In this document: positions 43,206-52,884 of the stretch, one piece after another
How positions within the stretch are numbered: the stretch's first letter is position 1
Layout: the number at the start of each line of letters is the position of its first letter
Assembly (NCBI RefSeq): GCF_041435355.1
Contig: NZ_CP108442.1
Span: 5,330,501-5,394,500, forward strand
Reading direction: 5' to 3'
From: Streptomyces sp. NBC_01276
GTDB lineage: Bacteria > Actinomycetota > Actinomycetes > Streptomycetales > Streptomycetaceae
DNA length: 64,000 nucleotides
The notes under the pieces: model-generated
What the model saw: only the letters and a program-made list of their open reading frames with translations
What the model was told of the DNA's origin: nothing
Database searches by the model: none
Program-made: the position numbers and the translations under genes

Positions 43206-44006
43206 GTGCTCGTGCTGCTGCCGCCCTCCGAGGGAAAGGCCGCCGGCGGCTCCGGCGCACCGCTGGAGCCCGGTTCCCTGTCGCTGCCGGGGCTCGCGGG
43301 GGCGCGGGCGGCCGTCCTGGAGGAACTCGTCGGACTGTGCTCCGGGGACGAGCTGAAGGCGCGCGAGGTCCTGGGGCTGAGCGAGGGGCTGCGCGGCGAG
43401 GTCGCGAAGAACGCCGGGCTGCTCGACGCGCCGGCCCGGCCGGCCGGGGAGATCTACACCGGGGTGCTCTACGACGCGCTCGGCCTGGCCGGTCTGCCCG
43501 CCCCGGCGCGGGAGCTCGCGGAGCGGTCGCTGCTGGTGTTCTCCGGGCTGTGGGGCGCCGTGCGGGTGACCGACCGGATCCCGTCCTACCGCTGCTCGAT
43601 GGGGGTCAAGCTGCCCGCGCTGGGCGCGCTGGGCGCGTACTGGCGCACCCCGATGGCCTCGGTGATGCCGGAGGCGGCGGGCGACGGGCTGGTGCTCGAC
43701 CTGCGGTCCGCGGCGTACGGGGCGGCGTGGAAGCCGAAGGGGGAGACGGCGGGGCGGACGGCCACGGTACGGGTGCTGCACGCGCAGGTCGTGGACGGCG
43801 TGGAGAAGCGGTCGGTGGTGAGCCACTTCAACAAGGCCACCAAGGGGCGGCTGGTACGGGACCTGCTGCTGGCCGGGTCCGTCCCCGGGTCTCCGGCGGA
43901 ACTCGTCACCGCTCTGCGGGACCTGGGGTACGCGGTCGAGGCGGAGGCGCCGGCGAAGCCGCTGAAGCCGTGGTCCCTCGACGTGGTCGTGAGCCAGATC
44001 CACTGA
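43206..44006 (+). CDS. yaaA: YaaA-family peroxide-stress protein (UPF0246)
   Basis: A 266-residue protein of the UPF0246 family. It starts LVLLPPSEGKAAGG (conserved PPSEGK), has GVLYDALG and RIPSYRCSMGVKLPALG, and ends PWSLDVVVSQIH. In E. coli YaaA limits free iron and protects DNA during peroxide stress; the same role is presumed here. The GTG start at 43206 follows GAAGGAGAACCACC. The first residues and spacing fit the family. Confidence 0.87.
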   Translation: MLVLLPPSEGKAAGGSGAPLEPGSLSLPGLAGARAAVLEELVGLCSGDELKAREVLGLSEGLRGEVAKNAGLLDAPARPAGEIYTGVLYDALGLAGLPAPARELAERSLLVFSGLWGAVRVTDRIPSYRCSMGVKLPALGALGAYWRTPMASVMPEAAGDGLVLDLRSAAYGAAWKPKGETAGRTATVRVLHAQVVDGVEKRSVVSHFNKATKGRLVRDLLLAGSVPGSPAELVTALRDLGYAVEAEAPAKPLKPWSLDVVVSQIH

Positions 44007-44045
44007 GGCCGGGGCCCCGGCCCGGCCGTGGACCCGCAGGCCGGA

Positions 44046-44070
44046 GCCCGGCCCCGTCGGCGGGCCGGGC
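44046..44070. terminator. Hairpin between convergent genes
   Basis: A perfect 9-bp GC stem (44046-44054 with 44062-44070), between yaaA and the primase-like gene. Confidence 0.5.
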
Positions 44071-44097
44071 GTGCGGTCGGGGGCGGCGGCCCCGGGG

Positions 44098-44850
44098 TCA
44101 GCGCCCCAGGGGCCAGGCGACGGTGGCGGGGGTCTGGTCGGCGGTGCCCGCGTACTGGGCGCAGGCGTCCGTGAGGGTTTCCAGGAGGGTCAGCGGGTCC
44201 GGGAGCGGGTGCCCCATGTCGCGCAGCCAGCCGACCGAGAAGTCCCCGGGGAGGGTGGCCGGGGGGAGGAGGACGTAGCTGCCGCGGCAGTGCCAGCGCA
44301 GGCCGGGGTGTTCGTCCATGGTCTCGGGGTGGCAGTCCAGTTCGCAGGGCCACCATTCGTCCTCGTCCTCCGGCGTCCCGCGGGTCGCCGTGAAGAAGAG
44401 CATCCGGGCCTGGTCCCCCGTGCCGCCCGATTCGGCGACCGGTCCGACCTCGATGCCGGCGGCCAGCAGGCGTTCCAGGGCGCTGCGTCCGGCTTCCAGC
44501 GGGACGTCGAGGACGTCGTGGACCATGCCGGTGGCGGTGATGAAGTTGGCCTGCGGCTGGTTGCGGGCCCAGCGTTCGATCTGCGCGCGGTCGGTGGTCG
44601 ACTGGGTCTGCCAGGCGAAGGAGACCGGGTGCCGCGCGGGAGTGGGACAGCCGATGCGGTCGCAGGAACATCGGTAGCCGGCGGGATGCGCGGCCGGGGC
44701 GACCGGCAGTCCGGCGTCGGCGACGGCCAGGAGGAGGGCCTCGCGGGCACCCGCGGGGTCTTCGGTCGGGGCGGGTTTGCGGCGCCGGCGCAGCCACTGG
44801 GACATCCTGCTCTGCTCGCCGCGTTTGACGCGGCCGGACTCGGACCCCAT
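44098..44850 (-). CDS. Bifunctional DNA primase/polymerase-like protein
   Basis: A 250-residue protein of the Prim-Pol type common in Streptomyces. It has a cysteine pair-containing YRCSCDRIGCPTPARHPV, FITATGMVHDVLDVPLEAG, and CRGSYVLLPPATLPGD. These fit the N-terminal domain of archaeo-eukaryotic primase superfamily proteins (COG5519 type), but catalytic function is not shown. GAGGGGATAG precedes the ATG at 44850. It lacks a helicase part, and no phage or plasmid genes surround it, so it is probably a chromosomal stand-alone member. Confidence 0.75.
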   Translation of the reverse strand: MGSESGRVKRGEQSRMSQWLRRRRKPAPTEDPAGAREALLLAVADAGLPVAPAAHPAGYRCSCDRIGCPTPARHPVSFAWQTQSTTDRAQIERWARNQPQANFITATGMVHDVLDVPLEAGRSALERLLAAGIEVGPVAESGGTGDQARMLFFTATRGTPEDEDEWWPCELDCHPETMDEHPGLRWHCRGSYVLLPPATLPGDFSVGWLRDMGHPLPDPLTLLETLTDACAQYAGTADQTPATVAWPLGR

Positions 44851-44983
44851 CTATCCCCTCACCTCAACGTTGCCCCGGAAGACCATCCCATCGTCCCACC
44901 ATCCTGAGTCCCGGGTGACCGCACCCCCCGATCGAGGTCCTCCCATAACCGCAGAATTCGGCCATATGTTCTCCGCCGCCGGG

Positions 44984-45613
44984 TCAGGCCCCGGCGGCGG
45001 CCGGGCGGGTGGTGACGTATCCCACCCCGCGCAGCGCCGCGTCCACCAGCGCGTCCGTGTGCGCGTGCGTGAGCGGCGCGGTCCTCAGCAGCCACCGGTA
45101 CGTCAGCGGTCCCACCAGCATCTCCACCAACAGGCGCAGGTCGGTGTCCGCAGGAAGCAGTCCGCCGTCCACGGCCGTGCGCAACCGGGCTTCGTACAGT
45201 GCGAGCTGGGGTTCGAGGAGCTGCCCGGTGAAGCGGGCTCCCAGCTCGGGGTCGGTCGCACCGGCGGCGGTGAGGGCGCGGGTGGGTGCCTCGTACCGCT
45301 CGTCGAGGAACTGGTCCACCGTGGCCCGCAGGACCGTCTTGAGGTCGGCCGCCAGGTCTCCGGTGTCCGGGAAGCCGGCCCACTCGCTCTCCTCCGCCGC
45401 CTCCCCGGACAGCGCCAGCGAGGCGTCCAGCAGGACGGCGGCCTTCGAGGGCCACCAGCGGTAGATGGTCTGCTTGCCGACGCCGGCCCGGGCGGCGATG
45501 GCCTCGATGGTCAGCTTGTTGTAGCCGGTCTCGCCCACCAGTGCGAGTGCGGCGTCGAGGATGGCGCGCCGCGAGCGTTCGCTGCGGCGGGAGGCGTCGG
45601 GGGACTTGCTCAT
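44984..45613 (-). CDS. TetR-family regulator
   Basis: A 209-residue repressor. The HTH is at about residues 16-62 (ILDAALALVGETGYNKLTIE, then AARAGVGKQTIYRWWPSKA). The C-terminal ligand domain is helical, with AGFPDTGDLAADLKTVLRAT as in the TetR_C_11 group. The ATG at 45613 follows the normal family start. A 12-bp palindrome at 45633-45644 lies 20 bp upstream. The divergent neighbour is the DDAH gene, so it may control that gene. Confidence 0.83.
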   Translation of the reverse strand: MSKSPDASRRSERSRRAILDAALALVGETGYNKLTIEAIAARAGVGKQTIYRWWPSKAAVLLDASLALSGEAAEESEWAGFPDTGDLAADLKTVLRATVDQFLDERYEAPTRALTAAGATDPELGARFTGQLLEPQLALYEARLRTAVDGGLLPADTDLRLLVEMLVGPLTYRWLLRTAPLTHAHTDALVDAALRGVGYVTTRPAAAGA

Positions 45614-45632
45614 GGCGCCCAACGTATCAATG

Positions 45633-45644
45633 CGAGACGTCTCG
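45633..45644. promoter_or_regulatory. Palindromic TetR operator
   Basis: CGAGACGTCTCG is a perfect 12-bp palindrome in the 145-bp intergenic region, close to the TetR start and 115 bp from the DDAH start. A likely binding site for the adjacent repressor. Confidence 0.6.
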
Positions 45645-45758
45645 TCTTTCATCCATTCCGTAAACCACCCAATCAGTTCACTGCGCGGCCCCCGTTGAGG
45701 AGAGACGATTCTTTCCACAGACGCACGCACGTGAGTCCGCAGTCGTGAGGAGCCTTCT

Positions 45759-46577
45759 TTGCGCAGAGACGCCACACCCCGGCGCTACCTGATGTGCCCA
45801 CCCGCACACTTCAAGGTCACGTACTCCATCAACCCGTGGATGGATCCCACGAAACCGGTGGACCTGCCCCTCGCACACGCCCAGTGGGAAGACCTGAGGG
45901 ACCGCTACCGCTCCCTCGGCCACACCGTCGAGATCCTCGAACCGCAGCCCGGCCTGCCGGACATGGTCTACGCCGCGAACGGCGCCCTCGTCGTCGACGG
46001 CCGGGTGCTCGGCGCCCGGTTCGCCTACCCCGAGCGCGCCGCCGAGGCGGAGATCCACCTCGACTGGTTCCGGGCGAACGGCTTCACCGAGGTCCACGAG
46101 CCGTCCCACGTCAACGAGGGCGAGGGCGACTTCGCCGTCACCGCCACCTACATCCTGGCGGGCCGCGGCTTCCGCAGCAGTCCGCTCTCGCACGACGAGG
46201 CGCAGGAGTTCTTCGGCCGCCCCGTCATCGGACTCGACCTGGTGGACCCGCGCTACTACCACCTGGACACGGCGCTGTGCGTCCTCGACGGCGACGAGAT
46301 CATGTACCACCCGCCGGCGTTCTCGCCGGGCAGCCGGGCCGTACTGCGGCGGCTCTTCCCGGACGCCCTGATCGTGGACTCCGAGGACGCGGCGGCCTTC
46401 GGCCTGAACTCGGTCTCCGACGGGCGCCACGTGCTGCTCCCGCAGGCCGCGGCCGGGCTGCTCGCACCGCTGCGCGAGCGCGGCTTCGAGCCGGTGCCGA
46501 TGGACCTGGGCGAGCTGCTCAAGGGCGGCGGCAGCGTGAAGTGCTGCACCCAGGAACTGAGGCCCCGGGAGCAGTGA
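45759..46577 (+). CDS. Dimethylarginine dimethylaminohydrolase (DDAH)
   Basis: A 272-residue pentein-fold enzyme that hydrolyses N-methylated arginines to citrulline and methylamines. Key residues: YLMCPPAHFKVTYSINPWMD at the start, GEGDFAVTATYIL, DPRYYHLDTALCVL with the catalytic His, and the C-terminal SVKCCTQEL with the nucleophile Cys. The TTG start at 45759 gives the usual RRYLMCPP start after GAGGAG; GTG alternatives are out of frame. It is divergent from a TetR regulator. Confidence 0.87.
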   Translation: MRRDATPRRYLMCPPAHFKVTYSINPWMDPTKPVDLPLAHAQWEDLRDRYRSLGHTVEILEPQPGLPDMVYAANGALVVDGRVLGARFAYPERAAEAEIHLDWFRANGFTEVHEPSHVNEGEGDFAVTATYILAGRGFRSSPLSHDEAQEFFGRPVIGLDLVDPRYYHLDTALCVLDGDEIMYHPPAFSPGSRAVLRRLFPDALIVDSEDAAAFGLNSVSDGRHVLLPQAAAGLLAPLRERGFEPVPMDLGELLKGGGSVKCCTQELRPREQ

Positions 46578-46587
46578 CCCCGCCGGA

Positions 46588-47604
46588 CTACGGGGCCTCG
46601 GTGGGCGGCGGCCACTCCTGACCCCAGTCGGCGTCGCGCGCCGCCTTGTAGAGGTCGCCGTGGCGCTTGGTGACGGTGGCCCGGGTCAGGCCGGCCGCCT
46701 CGCCGCTCTCCGGACCGCACAGGTCCAGCAGGACGAGCCCCTTCCGGATCTGCGGCCTCCGCGTGATCCGGAAGGGGACCGGGGTGACCGGGAAGCGGGT
46801 CGCGGCGACGTAGCTGAACTTCTCGTCCTCGTACGGGAGGGAGCCGCCCTTGATCTGCCGGTGCAGGGAGGAGCGGCTGACCCGCGCCGAGAAGTGGCAC
46901 CAGTCCCGGCCCACCTCGATGGGGCAGGCGCCGTCGTGGGGGCAGGGCGCGGCGACCCTCATCCCGGCCTCGATCAGCTGCTCGCGCGCCTCGCGGACGC
47001 GCAGGTAGCCCTCGGGGGTGCCCGGCTCGATCAGTACCACGGCCTGCCCCGCGCGGGCCGCCTCGGTGACGACCGCCCGGCGGGCCTCGGGGGTGAGTTC
47101 GCCGAGCACGTACGACACCGTCACCAGGTCCGCGTCGGGGAGGCCGATGCCGCTGCCGATGACGGCCCGGCGCCAGTCGGCCCCGCGCAGCGCCTCGGAG
47201 GAGGAGCGCCCGGCCAGTTCCCTGCCGAGGGCGAGCGCGGGCTCCGCCCAGTCCAGCACCGAGGTGGTGCGGGGGCCGTCCCAGGTGGCGTCCACCGCCC
47301 AGGTCGCGGCGCCCGTACCGCCGCCGACGTCCACGTGCGAGCCCGGGACCCACTGGGGTGCGGCCTCCGCCAGCCCGTCCAGGGCGGCTCGTACGGCCTC
47401 GAAGGTGGCCGGCATCCGGTAGGCCGCGTACGCCGCCACGTCGGAGCGGTCGCGCAGGACGGGGGCGTCGGTGGGGGTGGTGCCCCGGTAGTTGGCGATC
47501 AGCCGCTCGACGGCGGCCGCGGCCTGCTTCGGCGGGAGCCCGTCGAGCAGCCCGGCGAGGGCGCTGCGGAGGGTCTCGGCGGTGGTGGGGGCGGAGGCGT
47601 TCAC
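46588..47604 (-). CDS. Rsm22-like small-subunit ribosome methyltransferase protein
   Basis: A 338-residue protein of the mitochondrial Rsm22/actinobacterial family. The SAM domain has [14 protein letters not shown], then [10 protein letters not shown] and [13 protein letters not shown]. The Cys-rich region [20 protein letters not shown] binds iron-sulphur or zinc in the family. [16 protein letters not shown] [18 protein letters not shown] follows. It probably associates with the 30S subunit during assembly. The start ATG is at 47604. It lies 34 nt upstream of the MFS gene's 3' end but on the same strand. Confidence 0.85.
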   Translation of the reverse strand: MNASAPTTAETLRSALAGLLDGLPPKQAAAAVERLIANYRGTTPTDAPVLRDRSDVAAYAAYRMPATFEAVRAALDGLAEAAPQWVPGSHVDVGGGTGAATWAVDATWDGPRTTSVLDWAEPALALGRELAGRSSSEALRGADWRRAVIGSGIGLPDADLVTVSYVLGELTPEARRAVVTEAARAGQAVVLIEPGTPEGYLRVREAREQLIEAGMRVAAPCPHDGACPIEVGRDWCHFSARVSRSSLHRQIKGGSLPYEDEKFSYVAATRFPVTPVPFRITRRPQIRKGLVLLDLCGPESGEAAGLTRATVTKRHGDLYKAARDADWGQEWPPPTEAP

Positions 47605-47638
47605 CAGCGAAGTTTACGGCGCCGGGCCCCGCGTCCGC

Positions 47639-48943
47639 TCACGCGGTCAGCGGCTCCCGCGGCTGCCAGGGGCGGCACATGCCGAGGAAGCAGCCCACCG
47701 AGAGCAGCGAGCAGCTCAGCTGGACCAATGCCATGGGCACCGCCGTGTGCTCGCCCGCGATCCCGACCAGCGGGGAGGCGGCCGCGCCGACGAGGAAGGA
47801 GGAGGTGCCCAGCAGGGCGGACGCCGAGCCGGCGGCGTGCGGGGTGCGCATCAGCGCCTGCGCGTTGGTGTTCGGCAGCACCAGGCCCATCGCCGACATC
47901 AGCACGAACAGGGCGGCGGCGACGGGCACCAGCCCGACCTCCCCGAACACCCCGGTGGACATCAGCAGCAGCGCCACCGAGGCCACCGTGATGGTCGCGA
48001 TCCCGGCACTCAGGGCCTTGTCCAGGCTGACCCGGCCGACCAGCAGCTTGCCGTTGATCTGGCCGACCACGATCAGCCCGACGGAGTTGAGGCCGAACAG
48101 CAGGCTGAAGGCCTGCGGGGAGGCCCCGTAGATCTCCTGGATCACGAAGGGCGAGGCGGATATGTAGGAGAAGAGGACGGCGAAGGCGAAGCCGCCCGCC
48201 AGGGTGTACCCGGCGAAGACCCGGTCGCCGAGCAGCCCGCGCATGGTCCGCAGCGCCGAACCCACGCCGCCGGTCTGGCGCCGCTCGGGCGGCAGGGTCT
48301 CCTCCAGAATGCGCCAGACCACCACGGTCAGGGCCAGGCCGACGACCGTGAGCACGACGAAGACCCCGCGCCAGTCGGCGAAGCGCAGCACCTGGCCGCC
48401 GATGAGCGGTGCGACGATCGGGGCGGCCCCGGATATGAGCATCAGGGTGGAGAAGAACCGGGCCATCTCGACCCCGTCGTACAGGTCGCGCACGACGGCG
48501 CGGGCGATGACGACTCCGGCGGCGCCGGCCAGGCCCTGGACCAGGCGGAAGCCGATCAGCAGCTCGGTGGTCGGGGCGAGGGCGCAGACCGCGGTGGCGA
48601 GGACGTAGAGGACCATGCCCGCGAGCAGGGGCCTGCGGCGGCCCCACTTGTCGCTCATCGGGCCGATGACCAGCTGGCCCAGCGCCATGCCGGCGAGGCA
48701 GGCCGTGAGGGTGAGCTGGACGGTCGAGGCCGGGCTGCCGAGCGCGTCGGTGACCTCCGGAAGCGCCGGCAGGTACATGTCCATGGACAGCGGGGGGAGC
48801 GCGGTGAGCCCGCCCAGGACGAAGGTGACCAGCAGACCGGTGCGGCGCGCGGCCGTCAGGGGGACGGCCGCTGCGGGCGAGGGGGGCGGGGATCCGGGGG
48901 CGGCGCCCTGCGTGGGGGCCGCCGAGGGGCCTCTCTCCGACAT
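47639..48943 (-). CDS. Bcr/CflA-family MFS drug exporter
   Basis: A 434-residue transporter with 12 hydrophobic segments. The first has [20 protein letters not shown], typical of Bcr/CflA proteins. The loop 2-3 motif is [17 protein letters not shown], and [21 protein letters not shown] is the conserved fourth-helix region. It exports drugs such as bicyclomycin or similar substrates by proton exchange in the inner membrane; the substrate is unknown. The ATG at 48943 was chosen with GGAG six nt before it. Its first 30 residues are a Pro/Ala-rich cytoplasmic tail. Confidence 0.88.
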   Translation of the reverse strand: MSERGPSAAPTQGAAPGSPPPSPAAAVPLTAARRTGLLVTFVLGGLTALPPLSMDMYLPALPEVTDALGSPASTVQLTLTACLAGMALGQLVIGPMSDKWGRRRPLLAGMVLYVLATAVCALAPTTELLIGFRLVQGLAGAAGVVIARAVVRDLYDGVEMARFFSTLMLISGAAPIVAPLIGGQVLRFADWRGVFVVLTVVGLALTVVVWRILEETLPPERRQTGGVGSALRTMRGLLGDRVFAGYTLAGGFAFAVLFSYISASPFVIQEIYGASPQAFSLLFGLNSVGLIVVGQINGKLLVGRVSLDKALSAGIATITVASVALLLMSTGVFGEVGLVPVAAALFVLMSAMGLVLPNTNAQALMRTPHAAGSASALLGTSSFLVGAAASPLVGIAGEHTAVPMALVQLSCSLLSVGCFLGMCRPWQPREPLTA

Positions 48944-49051
48944 GCCGAACTCCAGTCTTCTCATCCGATGTACGCACCCCTGACCGACCCATGCTCTCAG
49001 CTGTCGGAACGTCCCGAGCCGGACGTGCGGTGTGACGTACCCTGCGGCCCC

Positions 49052-49813
49052 ATGAACGCACCGCTGAAGAAGACCGCCGTCGTGACGGGTGCCGGCTCCG
49101 GGATCGGCCGCTCCGTCGCCCTCGCCCTGGCCGGGGCGGGCTGGTCGGTGGCCGCGGCCGGGCGCCGGACCGGGCCCCTGGAGGACACGGCCGCCGCCGC
49201 CGGGCCGGGCGCGGACGTCCTGCCCGTACGGGCGGACGTGAGCGACCCGGCCGACGTGGCCGCGCTCTTCGCCGCGGTCCGCGACCACTACGGGCGCCTC
49301 GACCTGCTCTTCAACAACGCGGGCACCTTCGGCCCGTCCGGGGTCGCGCTGGAGGACATCTCCTACGAGGCCTGGCGCCAGGTCGTCGACGTCAACCTCA
49401 CCGGCTCCTTCCTCTGCGCCCAGGCCGCCTTCCGGGCGATGAAGGAGCAGGACCCGCAGGGCGGCCGGATCATCAACAACGGATCCATCTCCGCCCACGT
49501 GCCCCGCCCGAACTCCGTCGCCTACACCGCGACCAAGCACGCCATGACGGGCCTGACCAAGTCCCTGTCCCTGGACGGGCGCCCGTACCGGATCGCCTGC
49601 GGTCAGATCGACATCGGCAACGCGGCCACCGAGATGACCGAGCGCATGCAGACCGGCATCCTCCAGGCGGACGGCCGACTGGCCGTGGAACCGGTGATGG
49701 ACGCCGCCGACGTGGCCCGTACGGTCCTGCACATGGCGGAGCTGCCGCTGGAGGCCAACGTCCAGTTCGCGACGGTGATGGCGACGGCGATGCCGTACAT
49801 CGGCCGCGGCTGA
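49052..49813 (+). CDS. Short-chain dehydrogenase
   Basis: A 253-residue SDR. The nucleotide motif is [22 protein letters not shown] follows, then the Ser region [10 protein letters not shown], and YTATKHAM (catalytic Tyr and Lys). The rest, [13 protein letters not shown] and [19 protein letters not shown], is typical of the plain classical SDRs. The substrate is unknown. It is divergent from the MFS gene and followed by a strong terminator hairpin. Confidence 0.87.
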   Translation: MNAPLKKTAVVTGAGSGIGRSVALALAGAGWSVAAAGRRTGPLEDTAAAAGPGADVLPVRADVSDPADVAALFAAVRDHYGRLDLLFNNAGTFGPSGVALEDISYEAWRQVVDVNLTGSFLCAQAAFRAMKEQDPQGGRIINNGSISAHVPRPNSVAYTATKHAMTGLTKSLSLDGRPYRIACGQIDIGNAATEMTERMQTGILQADGRLAVEPVMDAADVARTVLHMAELPLEANVQFATVMATAMPYIGRG

Positions 49814-49870
49814 CGGCCTGACGGCCTGACGGCCCGGCTGCACGGCCGTACGGCTGTACGGGAACGGCGG

Positions 49871-49902
49871 CGGGGCCGCAGCCGGCAGGGGCTGCGGCCC
49901 CG
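49871..49902. terminator. Hairpin terminator, convergent genes
   Basis: A 13-bp perfect stem (49871-49883 with 49890-49902) with a 6-nt loop between the SDR gene and the glycosyltransferase gene. Confidence 0.75.
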
Positions 49903-49919
49903 CGGCACCGCTCCCGGGG

Positions 49920-52400
49920 TCAGACGGGGTCGACCTGCCAGATGAAGCAGTCGGCCACCCTCTGCGGCTCCTTGCCGAGCAACGAGGTGAGGGTGCCGCG
50001 CAGTTCGGGGGTGCGCTCCTGCTCGACGGGGAGGACGATCAGACCGGCCTTCCAGTGGGCGAGGTCCCCGCGGGCCTCGTCGCGCATCTGCGGGGTGACC
50101 TCCGGCGGCGGGACGGCGCCCCAGCGCATGTCGCGCAGCAGGGTGGACAGCATCCGGGGCCTGGCACCGTAGATCCCGACGCGGTCGGGCCCGTCGGGCC
50201 CGTTGAAGTAGCCGCCGGCCAGCTTGAACCCGAAGCCGGTGCCGCTCTGCCAGCGCAGGGAGGCCGCGTAGCGGGGGTCGGGCAGCGGCACCGGGACCAG
50301 GGACCGGCCGTCCTTGAGGTAGTCCTCGTACAGGCCCCGGGCGATGAAGGCCGGTACGGGGTCGCGCTCCTCGGTGACCAGCGGCAGCGGCAGGACCGGC
50401 ACCAGCGCGGCGGCCACGGCCAGGTACCCGACCACGCGGTGCTCGCGGGCGCGGAAGCCCACGATCCGGTCGAGGGCGAGGGCCAGCAGGATGCCGAAGA
50501 CGGGCGCGCACACCATGGCGACCCGGCTCTCGATGACCGATTCGAGCAGCGGCAGGTGCCGCAGGACCCGCCAGGGCGCGGGAACGGTGAGGCCGAACTT
50601 GTCGATCTCCACCCGGGGACCCAGGGAGAGCACGGCGGTGGCCAGGGCGGTGATGCCGAGGGCGCGCACCACGGGCAGCCGCCACAGCCAGAGGGTGATC
50701 CCGGTGGCCAGGGCGAGCAGGGGCCAGCCGTAGAAGGCGTTCTGCTCGGTGGTGTTCAGCGAGAGCCTGCCCGCGGTCTCGGCGTTGCCGAACAGCGAGC
50801 GGGCCGAGTACTCGGTCAGGGCGCGCAGCGGGTTGCCGGCCCCGCCCTCGCCGTGCAGCACCGAGTGGTAGCTCTGCGGGCCGAAGAACTGCCAGTACAG
50901 GGGGAAGGCGACGAGCGGTACGGAGACGGCCGCCGTGATCGCCAGCCCCTTGGCCAGCGGCCGCAGCGCCGCGCGGGCGGTCGCGCGGTCGAAGTACGCG
51001 TGGACGAGGGCGAAGATCAGCATGCCCATCGCGGCCAGCAGGAACGGCTCCTCGCCGAGGAAGATCTGGTAGGCGGAGAACAGCCCGAGCAGCACGCCGT
51101 CGCGGACGACGTTCTTGCCCTCGCACAGCCGCAGCGCCCGGTCGATGATGACCGGGATCATGAAGAGCACGACGAAGTTCGGGTGGGCGTTGGCGTGCGA
51201 GACCATCGGCGGCGCGAAGGCGGCCAGGGCCCCGCCGATGGCGGCCGCCCAGCGGCTCTCCGTGAGGCGGCGGTGGATCAGCCAGTACCAGGACCAGGCG
51301 GTCACGGCGATGCCGAGGGTGAACACCAGGGCCAGCGTGACGGTCGGGCCGAAGAGCAGCGTGACCGGGGTGAACGGGACCGAAAGTCCGAGCATCACCG
51401 TGTTCCCCATCAGATTCACGCCGTCCGGCATGTTCTGGAAGTCGGTGAACAGGGGGTTCCGCAGGTGCGCGACATTGTCGGCGGTGACCCCGAAGAACCA
51501 TTCCCACTGATTCTGGTCCTGGAGGGAATGGGCGAGGATCGACCCGTCCAGATCCCCCCACCACCCCTTGTAGAGGTAGAGGGAGGCCAGCAGGTACAGC
51601 GCGGCCACGACGATGCCGCCGGCATTCAGGCGCATCAGTTCGCCGAGCGTGCGCAGGTAGTCCAGGAGCTGGACCTTGGAACCGTCCTGGTGCGCCCAGC
51701 GGACCGGGACCTCGGCGACCGGCCACCCCTTGCGGCGGAAGTACTGGAGGATCTCCACGTCGATGGCCCAGCCGTCGAGCTTGGCGGCCCCGAAGGCCGC
51801 GCGGGCCTGGTCCCCGTCGAACAGCTTGAAACCGCACTGGGTGTCGCGGATCCCGCGGACGGCGACCAGCCGGATGACCCGGTTGCCGACCCAGCCGAGC
51901 ACTTCGCGCAGCGCGCTCTGCTGGCGTTCCACGGCCGAGTCGCGGTGGGCGCGCGAGCCGATGGCGGCGTCGAGCTTCGGGTCGTCGGCCAGGGCCTTCT
52001 CCAGCCGGGCGAGCTCCTCCATGGGAGTCGCCAGGTCCGCGTCCATGATCAGCACGCGCCGCCCCAGCGAGGCCGCGACGCCGAGCCGCAGCGCGCTGCC
52101 CTTGCCCCGGTTCTGCTCCGACTGCACGAGCCGGATGCGGTGTTCGTCCACACCGGCCTTCAGGGCGACGGTGGCGGTCCGGTCGGGGGAGCCGTCGTCG
52201 ACGACGATGACCTCCCAGTCCTCCGTACCGGTGCCGACGTGGGAGTCCAGGTAGGCCCGGACGACGTCCAGGGTGGGCCCCAGACGGTCTTCCTCCCGGT
52301 AGGCGGGGATGACCACGGACAGGCCGACGGACCCCGGTCCCTGGTCGGCGGGTTCGCCCGTGGCGGTGGCACCGTGGGCCCTGAGTATGCCGTTCTGCAC
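49920..52400 (-). CDS. GT2 glycosyltransferase fused to a large membrane domain
   Basis: An 826-residue protein. Residues from about 27 to 260 are a family-2 glycosyltransferase of the dolichyl-phosphate-sugar type (VVIPAYREEDRLGPTLDVVR, VVDDGSPDRTATV, DADLATPMEEL, GIRDTQCGFKLFDGD). The rest has a dozen or more membrane helices with large loops, and a C-terminal extracytoplasmic domain (GGYFNGPDGPDRVGIYGARP). It would transfer a sugar to a lipid carrier and perhaps onward outside the cell. The GTG at 52400 (VQNGIL) is the most natural start; no ribosome site is obvious there, so an ATG at 52580 remains possible. Confidence 0.82.
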   Translation of the reverse strand: MQNGILRAHGATATGEPADQGPGSVGLSVVIPAYREEDRLGPTLDVVRAYLDSHVGTGTEDWEVIVVDDGSPDRTATVALKAGVDEHRIRLVQSEQNRGKGSALRLGVAASLGRRVLIMDADLATPMEELARLEKALADDPKLDAAIGSRAHRDSAVERQQSALREVLGWVGNRVIRLVAVRGIRDTQCGFKLFDGDQARAAFGAAKLDGWAIDVEILQYFRRKGWPVAEVPVRWAHQDGSKVQLLDYLRTLGELMRLNAGGIVVAALYLLASLYLYKGWWGDLDGSILAHSLQDQNQWEWFFGVTADNVAHLRNPLFTDFQNMPDGVNLMGNTVMLGLSVPFTPVTLLFGPTVTLALVFTLGIAVTAWSWYWLIHRRLTESRWAAAIGGALAAFAPPMVSHANAHPNFVVLFMIPVIIDRALRLCEGKNVVRDGVLLGLFSAYQIFLGEEPFLLAAMGMLIFALVHAYFDRATARAALRPLAKGLAITAAVSVPLVAFPLYWQFFGPQSYHSVLHGEGGAGNPLRALTEYSARSLFGNAETAGRLSLNTTEQNAFYGWPLLALATGITLWLWRLPVVRALGITALATAVLSLGPRVEIDKFGLTVPAPWRVLRHLPLLESVIESRVAMVCAPVFGILLALALDRIVGFRAREHRVVGYLAVAAALVPVLPLPLVTEERDPVPAFIARGLYEDYLKDGRSLVPVPLPDPRYAASLRWQSGTGFGFKLAGGYFNGPDGPDRVGIYGARPRMLSTLLRDMRWGAVPPPEVTPQMRDEARGDLAHWKAGLIVLPVEQERTPELRGTLTSLLGKEPQRVADCFIWQVDPV

Positions 52401-52884
52401 GTACAAGCCATTCGTCGAGTTGTCCGGTCCGGGCCTGGAGACGCACCGCGAGGAAACAGCCGGCCGGGCCCCGTCACCAGCGCGGACACGTCGGCGGTGG
52501 AGGGGTGGAGGCGGCGGGGAATGACTCGCGAGACCCGGTCCGGGAACACGTCGTACGACGGCAGTCACGGACAGGCCCATCGAATTCGGCCATGTTCATC
52601 GCGGGGATATCGGTTCTACCCCGTGCGACCACGCATCGTTACCCCCCTCGGCGCGCGGTTCCAACTGCCCTTTTTTGTGGTCGAAAGGACAGACGGCCCG
52701 GACCAATATAGATCAACCTTGAACGGACGGTCCGTCGATCGGCCCGGAACGACGGGCCGCCGCAGGCTTCCCGGTGGTCCGGCGCCGGTTTTCGGTAACG
52801 GTGTCCGTGAATAAAGGCCGGGCAAAGCGGGGGGCGGATGGCGGTGCGTGAAATGTGTAGGGCCGCATTCCGGTTGGACCCGTC
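52401..52884. other. Intergenic region without a clear gene
   Basis: 484 bp between the divergent glycosyltransferase and GNAT genes. It probably holds both promoters. Several small imperfect palindromes occur (for example GACGGTCCGTC near 52726-52736) and a T-run TTTTTT near 52672. No open frame shows a recognisable domain, though the glycosyltransferase could start up to 180 nt earlier. Confidence 0.6.

Noticed and set aside
44098..44850. Prophage or plasmid origin suggested by the primase-like gene
   Set aside because: No integrase, helicase or replication genes are adjacent; this single-gene form is common in Streptomyces chromosomes.
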